From contig CAIMMA010000462.1 of NCBI GenBank assembly GCA_903842475.1, positions 1-5,819 on the forward strand: 5,819 bases of DNA, read 5' to 3'. This document shows positions 1 through 5,819 of the stretch, piece by piece. The DNA comes from an uncultured bacterium (GTDB lineage Bacteria > Desulfobacterota > Desulfobulbia > Desulfobulbales > Desulfobulbaceae). A program made the translations under genes and the position numbers. Position 1 is the stretch's first letter. Each line of letters starts with the position of its first letter. The notes under the pieces are model-generated. The model was not told the DNA's origin and made no database searches. It was given only the letters and a program-made list of their open reading frames with translations.

Positions 1-264
1 ACGCCAACCAAGGAGGCACACTTTCCTTAAAAACAAGGGCGGTTCAGTTCGATTCAGCTTGCGACAAGGCTACTTCAGACCTTCCAGAAAAAAGACTTCC
101 GGGTTCCGGCGGTTGCCCCGGTCATTTTATCCTGTTCAACTCTCGACAGGTTGATTATTATTTTAATCCTTTCATGGTAAAGGACACGCAACACTTGATA
201 CGGTTGTCAACAGTCAAGCCAACCAACCCAAGCAATTGTACCGTGCCTCCCGCGAAACAACCAT

Positions 265-349
265 CGGCCACAACCCCGGCATAATTGCTGTGGTCGCGGC
301 ATCAACAGTTCTCAACCCCGGTCACATGCGAGCCCAATGAGTGTGCCGG
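265..349 (+). promoter_or_regulatory. Possible structured 5' leader of glyA (two hairpins and a 9-base direct repeat)
   Basis: Hairpin A pairs 265-272 with 289-296 (8 pairs, one G-T). A small inner stem, 279-281 with 286-288, closes a TAAT loop. Hairpin B pairs 318-321 plus 323-326 with 342-349 (8 pairs, bulged T at 322, 15-base loop), ending 19 bases before the ribosome binding site. The 9-mer CAACCCCGG occurs at 271-279 and again at 313-321, once in each hairpin. No T run follows hairpin B, so it is not an intrinsic terminator. I do not recognise the consensus of the THF, glycine or SAM riboswitch families. It could be a regulatory leader, a protein-binding region or chance pairing. Confidence 0.25.
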
Positions 350-368
350 TACCACTATGGACCTAGAG

Positions 369-374
369 AAGGAG
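369..374 (+). promoter_or_regulatory. Ribosome binding site of glyA
   Basis: AAGGAG lies five bases upstream of the ATG at 380. It decides the start: an in-frame GTG at 341 would add 13 residues with no family resemblance, has no such site in front of it, and would place this motif inside the coding region. Confidence 0.85.
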
Positions 375-379
375 TCAAC

Positions 380-1630
380 ATGAACACCTTGGAACAGAAC
401 GACCCGGAAATCTTTCACCTGATCAAACAGGAAGAATGGCGGCAAAAAAACAAAATCCGTCTGATCGCTTCTGAAAATTACGTCTCCGGCCCGGTCATGG
501 AAGCGACCGGATCCGTGCTTACCAATAAATATTCGGAAGGGTATCCCGGCAAACGATACTACGAGGGCCAGCAATACATCGATCAGGTTGAGAGCCTCGC
601 CATCCAGCGGGCCAAGGAGTTGTTCGGCGCCGACCACGTCAACGTCCAACCCTATTCTGGTTCTCCAGCCAACCTGGCGGTATACCTGGCCTTTATCAGC
701 CCCGGCGACACCATCCTCGGCATGGCCCTGCCCCACGGCGGCCACCTGACCCATGGAGCCAAAGTGTCGATCTCGGGAAAATATTTCAATGCCGAATCCT
801 ATTCCCTTGACCAGCACACCGGGCTACTCAATTACGATACCATCCGCGAAAAGGCCCTGGCCTGTCGCCCTAAAATTCTCATCGCCGGCCACTCCGCCTA
901 CCCGCGAATCCTTGATTTCGCCAAATTTCGCGAGATCGCCGATGCCTGCGGGGCCCTGCTCATGGTTGACATGGCCCATTTCTCCGGATTGGTGGCGGGC
1001 GGTGCCCATCCCTCCCCCATTGCCTATGCCGATGTGGTCACCACCACCACCCATAAATCGCTGCGCGGCCCCCGTGGCGCAATGATTCTGTGCAAGCAGG
1101 AATATGCCGCTGCCATCGACAAGGCAGTGTTTCCCGGACTGCAGGGCGGACCGCACAACAACACCACCGCCGCCATTGCCGTGGCCCTGAAGGAAGCCTC
1201 CACCCCAGCCTTCAAACAGTATGCGGCCCAGATCGTCACCAACGCCCAGGCCCTGGCCGCCACACTGATCGACAAAGGTTTCAACCTGGTCACCGGCGGC
1301 ACCGATAACCACCTCATGCTCATCGACCTCACCAACAAGGGCGTGACCGGCAAGATTGCCGCCAAGGCCCTGGATGCAGCGGGCATTGTCCTCAACTACA
1401 ACGCCGTGCCCTACGACACCCGCAAGCCCTTTGACCCCAGCGGCATCCGCCTGGGCTCGGCGGCGGTCACCTCGCGGGGGTTCAAGCAAGAGCAGATGAT
1501 CCAGACCGGTCTCTGGATCGACACCATCATCAAGGACCCCACCAATACCGGGCTGCAGGCCGAGATCGCCGCGGCAGTGGAAAAGCTCTGCGCCTCCTTC
1601 CCGGCGCCGGGTCTGGAGCACCTGGTGTAA
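380..1630 (+). CDS. glyA: Serine hydroxymethyltransferase
   Basis: PLP-dependent cytosolic enzyme that interconverts serine plus tetrahydrofolate with glycine plus 5,10-methylenetetrahydrofolate, the main entry of one-carbon units for purines, thymidylate and methionine. The product is 416 residues, close to the 417 of E. coli GlyA. Visible landmarks are LIASENY near residue 28; KYSEGYPGKRYY with Glu53 and Tyr61 (E. coli Glu57 and Tyr65); HGGHLTHG with His122 (PLP-stacking His126); VDMAH with Asp197 and His200; TTTTHKSLRGPRG with the Schiff-base Lys226 (Lys229); and SGIRLG with the carboxylate-binding Arg357 (Arg363). All key catalytic residues are present, so the enzyme should be active. Variant motifs are QPYSGSPAN (90-98) where many bacteria have QPHSGSQAN, YEGQQYID (61-68) instead of a GGCEYVD-like string, and GSAAVT instead of GTPAIT. 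The start at 380 follows from AAGGAG five bases upstream. It appears monocistronic here and converges with nuoN. Confidence 0.97.
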   Translation: MNTLEQNDPEIFHLIKQEEWRQKNKIRLIASENYVSGPVMEATGSVLTNKYSEGYPGKRYYEGQQYIDQVESLAIQRAKELFGADHVNVQPYSGSPANLAVYLAFISPGDTILGMALPHGGHLTHGAKVSISGKYFNAESYSLDQHTGLLNYDTIREKALACRPKILIAGHSAYPRILDFAKFREIADACGALLMVDMAHFSGLVAGGAHPSPIAYADVVTTTTHKSLRGPRGAMILCKQEYAAAIDKAVFPGLQGGPHNNTTAAIAVALKEASTPAFKQYAAQIVTNAQALAATLIDKGFNLVTGGTDNHLMLIDLTNKGVTGKIAAKALDAAGIVLNYNAVPYDTRKPFDPSGIRLGSAAVTSRGFKQEQMIQTGLWIDTIIKDPTNTGLQAEIAAAVEKLCASFPAPGLEHLV

Positions 1631-1661
1631 GCCGTCAGTACCGCTTCGGAGCGGAGCGCAT

Positions 1662-1698
1662 AAAAAAAGGGGCCCCTCACAGGAGGGGCCCCTTTTTT
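1662..1698. terminator. Bidirectional intrinsic terminator shared by glyA and nuoN
   Basis: A 10-base-pair GC-rich stem (1669-1678 with 1683-1692) closes an ACAG loop and is flanked by seven A on the left (1662-1668) and six T on the right (1693-1698). The A and T runs can extend the pairing to 16 perfect base pairs. Read on either strand it gives a stem followed by a U tract, so it can end both the glyA transcript (stop 31 bases before it) and the nuo transcript (stop 25 bases before it). A smaller hairpin, CCGCT/AGCGG with a TCGG loop (1641-1654), precedes it on the glyA side. Confidence 0.93.
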
Positions 1699-1723
1699 AT
1701 TGATATAGCCGCTGCGGGATAAA

Positions 1724-3139
1724 TTACAGCAAGGTCTGGACCACGGCACCGGCATAATCGACGAACCGTGCCGGCAGGGTTCCCATCAGGACGATGGCGA
1801 TCACCAGCAACACCCCGGCCGCCTGAATCGCCGGATGGACCGTCACCGCCGGACGTCCGTCGGGATCGGCAGTGTAGACCGCCTTGACCACCGAAAGGTA
1901 GTAATAAATGGCAATGGCGGTATTAATGGCCGCCAGGCAGACCACCACCAGATAATCGGCCCGCAGGGCCGAGGTCAGGATGAGAAACTTGGCCATGAAA
2001 CCGACAAAGGGCGGGATCCCGGCCAGGCCAAACAGGCCGACGGCGAGGATGAAGGCCAGCACCGGTTGGCGTTTATAGAGGCCGCTGAGGTCCTCGATCA
2101 GCAGATTCTCCCCTTGCCGGGAGACATTGCTGATCACCAGGAAGCAGGCCAGATTCATCAGCACATAGCCGGCGACATAATAGATGGCGACCCCATAGCC
2201 CTGGCTGGTCATGTTCACCAGTCCCAGGGCGATAAAGCCGGCGTGGGCGATACCGGAAAAACCCAGCATCCGCTTGATATCCTTCTGCACCAGGGCGCTG
2301 AGATTGCCGTAAAACATCGAACAGACCGCCACTGCAGCCAGCAGTTCGGCGAGGAACTGGGGATGACCGGTCGGCACGGTCAAAACCCTGATCAGCAAGG
2401 CCACGGCCCCCAATTTGGGGATGGTGGCGATGAAGCCGGTGGTCTCGTTCGAGGCCCCCTGGTAGATGTCCGGGACCCAGAAATGCATCGGAAACACCGC
2501 CAGTTTATAGAGAAAACCGCCCAGGGTCATGAGCACGGCCACCACCACCGCCGGTTGCAGATTGCCCTTGGCCAGCACAGCGACGATCTCCTTGAGGTAG
2601 GTCGTACCGGTGAGGCCGAACAAGTAGCTCATGCCGTAGAGCATGAAGCCGGTGGCCATGACCCCGAAGAGGATGTATTTGATGCCGGCCTCCATCTGCA
2701 CCCGAATACCGGTGCTATCGTCCCGCATGGGCACCAGCAGATAGAGGGCAAAGGAAGAGAGCTCCAGGGAAATAAAAATGGCGATCAGCTCCACCGAACT
2801 CACCAGCATCATCAGGCCGAGAACACTGAGCAAGAGGAAGAGGTAGTATTCGGGCCGGACCCGGTCGGCAATCCCTTTGAGGTACTGGCCGGCCACCAGG
2901 AGAATGGCCAGGGAAAAGCCGATCAGGATCTTGAACAGCTGGGAATACTGATCAACCACATAGACCCCGTAAAACAGGGTGGCCTGGGAATGCAAGCAAA
3001 GGCAGGTGGCGAGGAAGGTGGCAAAACCAAAAAACAGGGCCGTGCGCTTCGCCACCTGAGGATCGGGCGTCTTGGCCAGGCTGACCACAAAAAAAGCCAG
3101 GGCCCCGGTCAGCAGCACCAGTTCGGGAAGGATAACCAT
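1724..3139 (-). CDS. nuoN: NADH-quinone oxidoreductase subunit N (complex I antiporter-like subunit)
   Basis: Inner-membrane subunit of the complex I membrane arm. It is one of three Mrp-antiporter-like proton channels and sits next to the small NuoA/J/K subunits. The protein is 471 residues (E. coli NuoN 485) and almost entirely hydrophobic, consistent with about 14 membrane helices. The charged residues of the proton path are all present: Glu126 in SLELSSFALY (E. coli Glu133), Lys154 in AGIKYILFG (Lys158), Lys212 in YKLAVFPMHFWVPDIYQGA (Lys217), Lys242 in ATIPKLGAVA (Lys247) and Lys384 in GFMAKFLIL (Lys395). Lys rather than Glu at the last site marks it as NuoN, not NuoM. The start ATG (3137-3139) has AGAAAGG eight bases upstream. 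It is the last gene of the block, 89 bases after nuoM, and is followed by the shared terminator. The gene is intact, with no frameshift or missing residue. Confidence 0.96.
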   Translation of the reverse strand: MVILPELVLLTGALAFFVVSLAKTPDPQVAKRTALFFGFATFLATCLCLHSQATLFYGVYVVDQYSQLFKILIGFSLAILLVAGQYLKGIADRVRPEYYLFLLLSVLGLMMLVSSVELIAIFISLELSSFALYLLVPMRDDSTGIRVQMEAGIKYILFGVMATGFMLYGMSYLFGLTGTTYLKEIVAVLAKGNLQPAVVVAVLMTLGGFLYKLAVFPMHFWVPDIYQGASNETTGFIATIPKLGAVALLIRVLTVPTGHPQFLAELLAAVAVCSMFYGNLSALVQKDIKRMLGFSGIAHAGFIALGLVNMTSQGYGVAIYYVAGYVLMNLACFLVISNVSRQGENLLIEDLSGLYKRQPVLAFILAVGLFGLAGIPPFVGFMAKFLILTSALRADYLVVVCLAAINTAIAIYYYLSVVKAVYTADPDGRPAVTVHPAIQAAGVLLVIAIVLMGTLPARFVDYAGAVVQTLL

Positions 3140-3147
3140 AGATATCG

Positions 3148-3154
3148 CCTTTCT
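3148..3154 (-). promoter_or_regulatory. Ribosome binding site of nuoN
   Basis: On the - strand this reads AGAAAGG, eight bases upstream of the nuoN ATG. It supports independent translation initiation of nuoN despite the 89-base gap after nuoM. Confidence 0.65.
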
Positions 3155-3165
3155 TGTTGTTTCCT

Positions 3166-3201
3166 CAACACCATCCGCGTCGTTCGGCGGACAGGGTGTT
3201 G
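3166..3201 (-). promoter_or_regulatory. Hairpin in the nuoM-nuoN intercistronic gap
   Basis: In the transcript an outer 7-base-pair stem (3195-3201 with 3166-3172, CAACACC/GGTGTTG) and an inner 5-base-pair stem (3187-3191 with 3174-3178, TCCGC/GCGGA) are separated by a 3-by-1 internal loop and closed by an 8-base loop. No U run follows, so it does not look like an intrinsic terminator. It lies 26 bases before the nuoN start. It could be an RNA-processing or stability element that tunes nuoN level relative to nuoM. The role is inference; the pairing is directly visible. Confidence 0.5.
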
Positions 3202-3228
3202 GCAGGGGTTGCGGGAATCATCTCCACG

Positions 3229-4746
3229 TTATTGCCACAGCACGGCGGCGACCTGATGGTGCTGCTGCCAGTGGTGCAGCTGCTCTAAAAGCTGGCTCAC
3301 CGAGGGGTGGATCAGGTCGATGAAGGGTTGCGGCCCCAAGCCGATCCACAGCACGAACAGGAGGAAGGGGCTCAGGGTCACGATCTCGCGGGCTGACAGA
3401 TCCAGCAGCGAGGACTGGTCGGGATTGTCCGTGCCGCCCCAGACGATCTTCTGCAGCATTCTCAGTGTATAGGCGGCGGCCAGGACCGCGCCGGGGATGG
3501 CGGCCAGAGCCAGGAGGATATTGTGTTCAAAGGCACCGGCCAGGACCAGCAGCTCGCCGATAAAGGAGTTGGTGCCGGGAAAGCCGAAGGAGCTCAGGGA
3601 AAAGATGGCCAGAAAGCTGACGAACCAGGGCATATATTTGCCGACTCCGCTGGCCACGGACAGCTCCCGGCTGTGGGTGCGCTCGTAGATCATGCCCACG
3701 CAGAGAAACAGGGCGCCGGTGGTGACGCCGTGGTTGATCATCTGCAGAATCGCCCCCTCCAGGCCTCGGGTGTTGAGGACAAAGATCCCCAGGGTGACAA
3801 AGCCCATGTGGCCGACCGAGGAGTAGGCTATCAGTTTTTTCATGTCCTGCTGGGCCAGCGCGGTGAAACCGCCGTAGATGATCCCGGCGATGGACAGCCA
3901 CAGGATCGGGGTGGCCAGGAGCATGGTGGCGTCGGGGGTAATCGGCAGGCAAAAGCGTACCAGGCCGTAGGTCCCCATCTTGAGCAGTACCGAGGCCAGG
4001 ATCACCGAGCCGGCGGTGGGGGCCTCGACATGGGCGGCCGGCAGCCAGGTGTGAAAGGGAAACATCGGCACTTTGATGGCAAAGGCCAGAAAAAAGGCGA
4101 GGAAAACCAGGACCTGGAAGGTAAGCGTATACTCCTGCCACATCATCGCCGGGATAAAGAAACTGCCGGTTTTGAGATAAAGGGCGATGATAGCCACCAG
4201 CAGCAGTACCGATCCAGCCAGGGTGTAGAGAAAAAACTTAATCGAGGCGTAGACCTTGCGCGGCCCGCCCCAGATGGCGATCAGCAGGTACATGGGAATG
4301 AGCATGAATTCCCAGAAAATATAGAACAGCACAAAATCCAGGGCGACAAAAACGCCGATCATCGAGGTTTCCATCACCAGCAGGCAGAACATGAAGGGCG
4401 CCACCCGGTTTTTGATGTATTTCCACGAGGCCAGGACGCAAAACGGCATGATGAAGGTGGTCAGGATCACCAGAAGGATGGAGATGCCGTCAACCCCGAC
4501 GATGTAGTTGATATCAAAGCGGGGAATCCACTTGTGGGCCTCGGCGAACTGGTATTTGGCGCTGGCCTGGTTGAAACCGGTGAGCAGGAGGACGGAAAAC
4601 AGGGCGGTCAGGGAGGTGACGACTAGGGTCCACATGCGGGCAAAGGCTTCGCCATGCCAGAAGAGGAGAACCAGGGCCCCGGCCAGCGGCATGAAAACCA
4701 GCAAAGTGAGCAGGGGCAACCCCTCTTTGATAAGTAACAGATCCAT
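3229..4746 (-). CDS. nuoM: NADH-quinone oxidoreductase subunit M (complex I antiporter-like subunit)
   Basis: Inner-membrane proton-translocating subunit of complex I, between NuoL and NuoN in the membrane arm. With the ATG at 4746 it has 505 residues (E. coli NuoM 509) and is consistent with about 14 membrane helices. Signature residues are present: Glu146 in FYIFWEFMLIPMY (E. coli Glu144), Lys225 in AIKVPMFPFHTWLPAAHVEA (Lys234), Lys256 in LLKMGTYGLVRF (Lys265) and Glu398 in GTNSFIGELLVLAG (Glu407). Glu at the last site is the NuoM hallmark. An upstream in-frame ATG at 4791 would add 15 polar residues and overlap the preceding gene by 32 bases; the 4746 start has AAAGGG in front of it and begins directly with the hydrophobic first helix, so I chose it. 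The gene starts 13 bases after the upstream stop, which suggests tight co-transcription. The C-terminus carries a His/Gln-rich tail (His491, 492, 496, 497). Confidence 0.96.
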   Translation of the reverse strand: MDLLLIKEGLPLLTLLVFMPLAGALVLLFWHGEAFARMWTLVVTSLTALFSVLLLTGFNQASAKYQFAEAHKWIPRFDINYIVGVDGISILLVILTTFIMPFCVLASWKYIKNRVAPFMFCLLVMETSMIGVFVALDFVLFYIFWEFMLIPMYLLIAIWGGPRKVYASIKFFLYTLAGSVLLLVAIIALYLKTGSFFIPAMMWQEYTLTFQVLVFLAFFLAFAIKVPMFPFHTWLPAAHVEAPTAGSVILASVLLKMGTYGLVRFCLPITPDATMLLATPILWLSIAGIIYGGFTALAQQDMKKLIAYSSVGHMGFVTLGIFVLNTRGLEGAILQMINHGVTTGALFLCVGMIYERTHSRELSVASGVGKYMPWFVSFLAIFSLSSFGFPGTNSFIGELLVLAGAFEHNILLALAAIPGAVLAAAYTLRMLQKIVWGGTDNPDQSSLLDLSAREIVTLSPFLLFVLWIGLGPQPFIDLIHPSVSQLLEQLHHWQQHHQVAAVLWQ

Positions 4747-4755
4747 TCTCTCGAT

Positions 4756-4761
4756 CCCTTT
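4756..4761 (-). promoter_or_regulatory. Ribosome binding site of nuoM
   Basis: AAAGGG on the - strand overlaps the TAA stop of the upstream gene and lies nine bases before the ATG at 4746; a second purine run, GAGAGA, sits closer. This favours the short NuoM start over the ATG at 4791 and suggests translational coupling with the upstream gene. Confidence 0.6.
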
Positions 4762-5819
4762 AGAGCAGCTGAAAAAAGATGAAGGTAACAAACAGAATCG
4801 CAGCGAGGGAGAAGGCGCAGTACAGGGTCATCTGGATCTGGCCGCTCTGCAGAAGTCGAACCTTGCCGCCCAGGCCACGGACCGAGCGGGCCAGGCCATC
4901 GACCAGACCGTCGATCACATTCCAGTCAAACCAGCTCCAAAACCGGCTCAAGGTCATAAGGGAAGTGAGCCCAACCGCCCGGTAGGCTTCGCCCCAGGCG
5001 GTGTCGCCCCATTGCAGCGGTCCCTTCACCAGCCAGAGAAAGCCGCGCCCAGCCTGTCGATAGAGCCAATCGATGTCAAGACAGATCCGATCGATGGGCG
5101 CCACATATTTCTTGAGCAGAAAAAAAGCCAGGGCGGCAAAACCGAGCAGCTGCAGGGTCTCGACCAGGTGGTAGGCAGTGTACGGGTTGTAGGCCACGCT
5201 ATGGGGCAGCATGGCATAGAGAAAACTCGGGGCCGTGCCCACCAGGATGCAGAGGGTGGAGCCGAGCATCATGGCCATCAGCATGTTCCAGCTGGGGTCG
5301 GCTGCAGATTTCCAGGTGGCCTCGCTACAGTTGTTGGGGCCGAAAAAGAGGAAATAGGGCAGCTTCAAGCCGTTGTACATGAAGGTGCCGGTGGCGCCGA
5401 ACATCAGCAGCCAGGAAGCCCAGTTGAGGTGGCTCTCAAAACCGGCGCCGATGATCATCGACTTGCTCACATAGGCGGCAAAGCCGGGGGCAGCCGAAAT
5501 CGACAGACAGCCGATGAGGGTGAAGAAAAAGGTGGCCGGCATTTTTTTATAGAGCCCGCCAAGTTCGGTGAACTTGGATTTGCCGGTCATGTAGAGCACC
5601 GAGCCGGTGCCCATGAACAGCAGGCTTTTATACAGGATGTGGACCACGGCATGGGCGACCGCGCCGTTGATGGCCAGGTCGGTGCCGATGCCGATCCCGA
5701 CGACCATGTAACCGACCTGGGAGACAATCGACCAGGCCAGGAGCTTGCGGATATCGTTTTCCATCACCGCGTATATAACGCCGTACAGGGCCATGATCAC
5801 CCCGATGACCACCAGGATG
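4760..5819 (-). CDS. NuoL/MrpD-type antiporter-like subunit of complex I, C-terminal 352 residues (5' end outside window)
   Basis: Membrane subunit of the proton-conducting antiporter family shared by NuoL/M/N and Mrp Na+/H+ antiporters. The frame is open to the right edge, so the N-terminal part, probably about 280 residues compared with NuoL, is missing. In fragment numbering, ENDIRKLLAWSIVSQVGYM (20-38) is the conserved family motif, and His56, His60 and Lys64 in AHAVVHILYKSLLF match E. coli NuoL His334, His338 and Lys342. The core (GKSKFTELGGLYKKMP, 79-94; GLKLPYFLFFG, 150-160) resembles MrpD/MnhD. GFAAYVSKSM (112-121) has Lys119-Ser120 where NuoL has Lys-Asp400. After a polar stretch (about 240-320), the end (FDWNVIDGLVDGLARSVRGL at 297-316, LQSGQIQ, last helix about 330-350) resembles the NuoL lateral-helix tail. 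Position before nuoM fits the NuoL slot. It could be plain NuoL, or an extra MrpD-like subunit alongside a NuoL encoded further upstream. I leave the symbol blank for that reason. Confidence 0.85.
   Translation of the reverse strand, partial: ILVVIGVIMALYGVIYAVMENDIRKLLAWSIVSQVGYMVVGIGIGTDLAINGAVAHAVVHILYKSLLFMGTGSVLYMTGKSKFTELGGLYKKMPATFFFTLIGCLSISAAPGFAAYVSKSMIIGAGFESHLNWASWLLMFGATGTFMYNGLKLPYFLFFGPNNCSEATWKSAADPSWNMLMAMMLGSTLCILVGTAPSFLYAMLPHSVAYNPYTAYHLVETLQLLGFAALAFFLLKKYVAPIDRICLDIDWLYRQAGRGFLWLVKGPLQWGDTAWGEAYRAVGLTSLMTLSRFWSWFDWNVIDGLVDGLARSVRGLGGKVRLLQSGQIQMTLYCAFSLAAILFVTFIFFQLL

Larger units (their letters stand above)
1..379. other. Upstream region of glyA, no supported gene
   Basis: No convincing gene, tRNA or rRNA is seen here. 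The + strand frame starting at base 3 is open from the left edge to a TAA at about 282-284, but its translation has no start, no recognisable motif and an unremarkable composition. I treat it as chance or, at best, the tail of an unknown gene. An AT-rich patch lies at about 150-180, with hexamers resembling -10 boxes (TATTAT at 156-161, TTTAAT at 162-167), but no -35 box sits at proper spacing, so I do not call a promoter. The part nearest glyA can form hairpins and is listed separately. The glyA promoter presumably lies in this stretch (inference). Confidence 0.6.

Noticed and set aside
40..65. GTTCGATTC resembling a tRNA T-loop
   Set aside because: The flanking bases do not form a T-stem and no acceptor or anticodon arms are found around it.
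100..130. Possible terminator hairpin (CCGGG...CCCGG followed by TCATTTTAT)
   Set aside because: The stem needs bulges and the T tract is interrupted; too weak to call.
3..284. Frame open from the left edge to TAA at about 282-284, + strand, about 93 codons
   Set aside because: No start in view, no recognisable motif and a lower-GC intergenic look; a chance open frame is likelier, though the tail of an upstream gene cannot be excluded without flanking sequence.
341..379. GTG at 341 as an upstream glyA start
   Set aside because: It adds 13 residues unlike any SHMT N-terminus, and the strong AAGGAG at 369-374 points to the ATG at 380.
302..1621. Two open frames on the - strand (302-817 and 824-1621) opposite glyA
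   Set aside because: They are fully explained as shadows of glyA, with no family motif and no promoter or ribosome binding context.
3165..3221. 18-codon frame (MIPATPANTLSAERRGWC) on the - strand in the nuoM-nuoN gap
   Set aside because: GGAG directly abuts the ATG, which is too close for good initiation; the frame overlaps the hairpin and has no leader-peptide features such as codon runs.
1835..3256. 473-codon open frame on the + strand opposite nuoN
   Set aside because: It mirrors nuoN; its Gly/His/Gln/Asp-rich, domain-free translation is the usual antisense shadow of a GC-rich membrane-protein gene, and the nuoN product is unmistakable.
3523..4626. 367-codon open frame on the + strand opposite nuoM
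   Set aside because: Same type of antisense shadow: highly charged, His/Gln/Gly-rich, no motif, and fully covered by nuoM.
4747..4791. ATG at 4791 as the nuoM start
   Set aside because: It would lie inside the upstream gene and add a polar stretch before the first membrane helix; AAAGGG at 4756-4761 fits the 4746 start.

Overview
The window looks like chromosomal core-metabolism DNA from a GC-rich bacterium, not a mobile or accessory region. The protein signatures suggest an anaerobic deltaproteobacterium (Desulfobacterota, perhaps near Desulfobulbus). That placement comes from family resemblance recalled without any search, and should be treated as inference.

Layout. Positions 1-379 hold no gene I can support and form the upstream region of glyA; the last ~115 bases before the start can fold into two hairpins. 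glyA (380-1630, + strand) encodes a complete serine hydroxymethyltransferase. It converges on a three-gene block on the - strand. In transcription order this block is a NuoL/MrpD-type antiporter-like subunit cut by the right edge (5819-4760), nuoM (4746-3229) and nuoN (3139-1724). A near-perfect hairpin flanked by A and T runs (1662-1698) lies between the two converging stop codons and can terminate both transcripts.

How the genes work together. The three - strand genes encode the antiporter-like proton-pumping subunits at the distal membrane arm of respiratory complex I (NADH-quinone oxidoreductase or a ferredoxin/F420-type relative). They lie in the usual L-M-N order with short spacers, consistent with the tail of a nuo operon whose other genes are beyond the right edge. 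NuoM and NuoN keep all the key charged membrane residues. The NuoL-position protein is less standard. Its core reads like an MrpD/MnhD-type antiporter and has Ser where NuoL has its terminal-channel Asp, yet its C-terminus reads like the NuoL lateral-helix tail. glyA is functionally separate (one-carbon and glycine/serine metabolism) and shares only the terminator with the nuo block.

I found no mobile element, CRISPR array, tRNA or rRNA, and no evidence of an undescribed system. The points most worth a second look are the hybrid antiporter subunit, the hairpin in the nuoM-nuoN gap, and the structured glyA leader.
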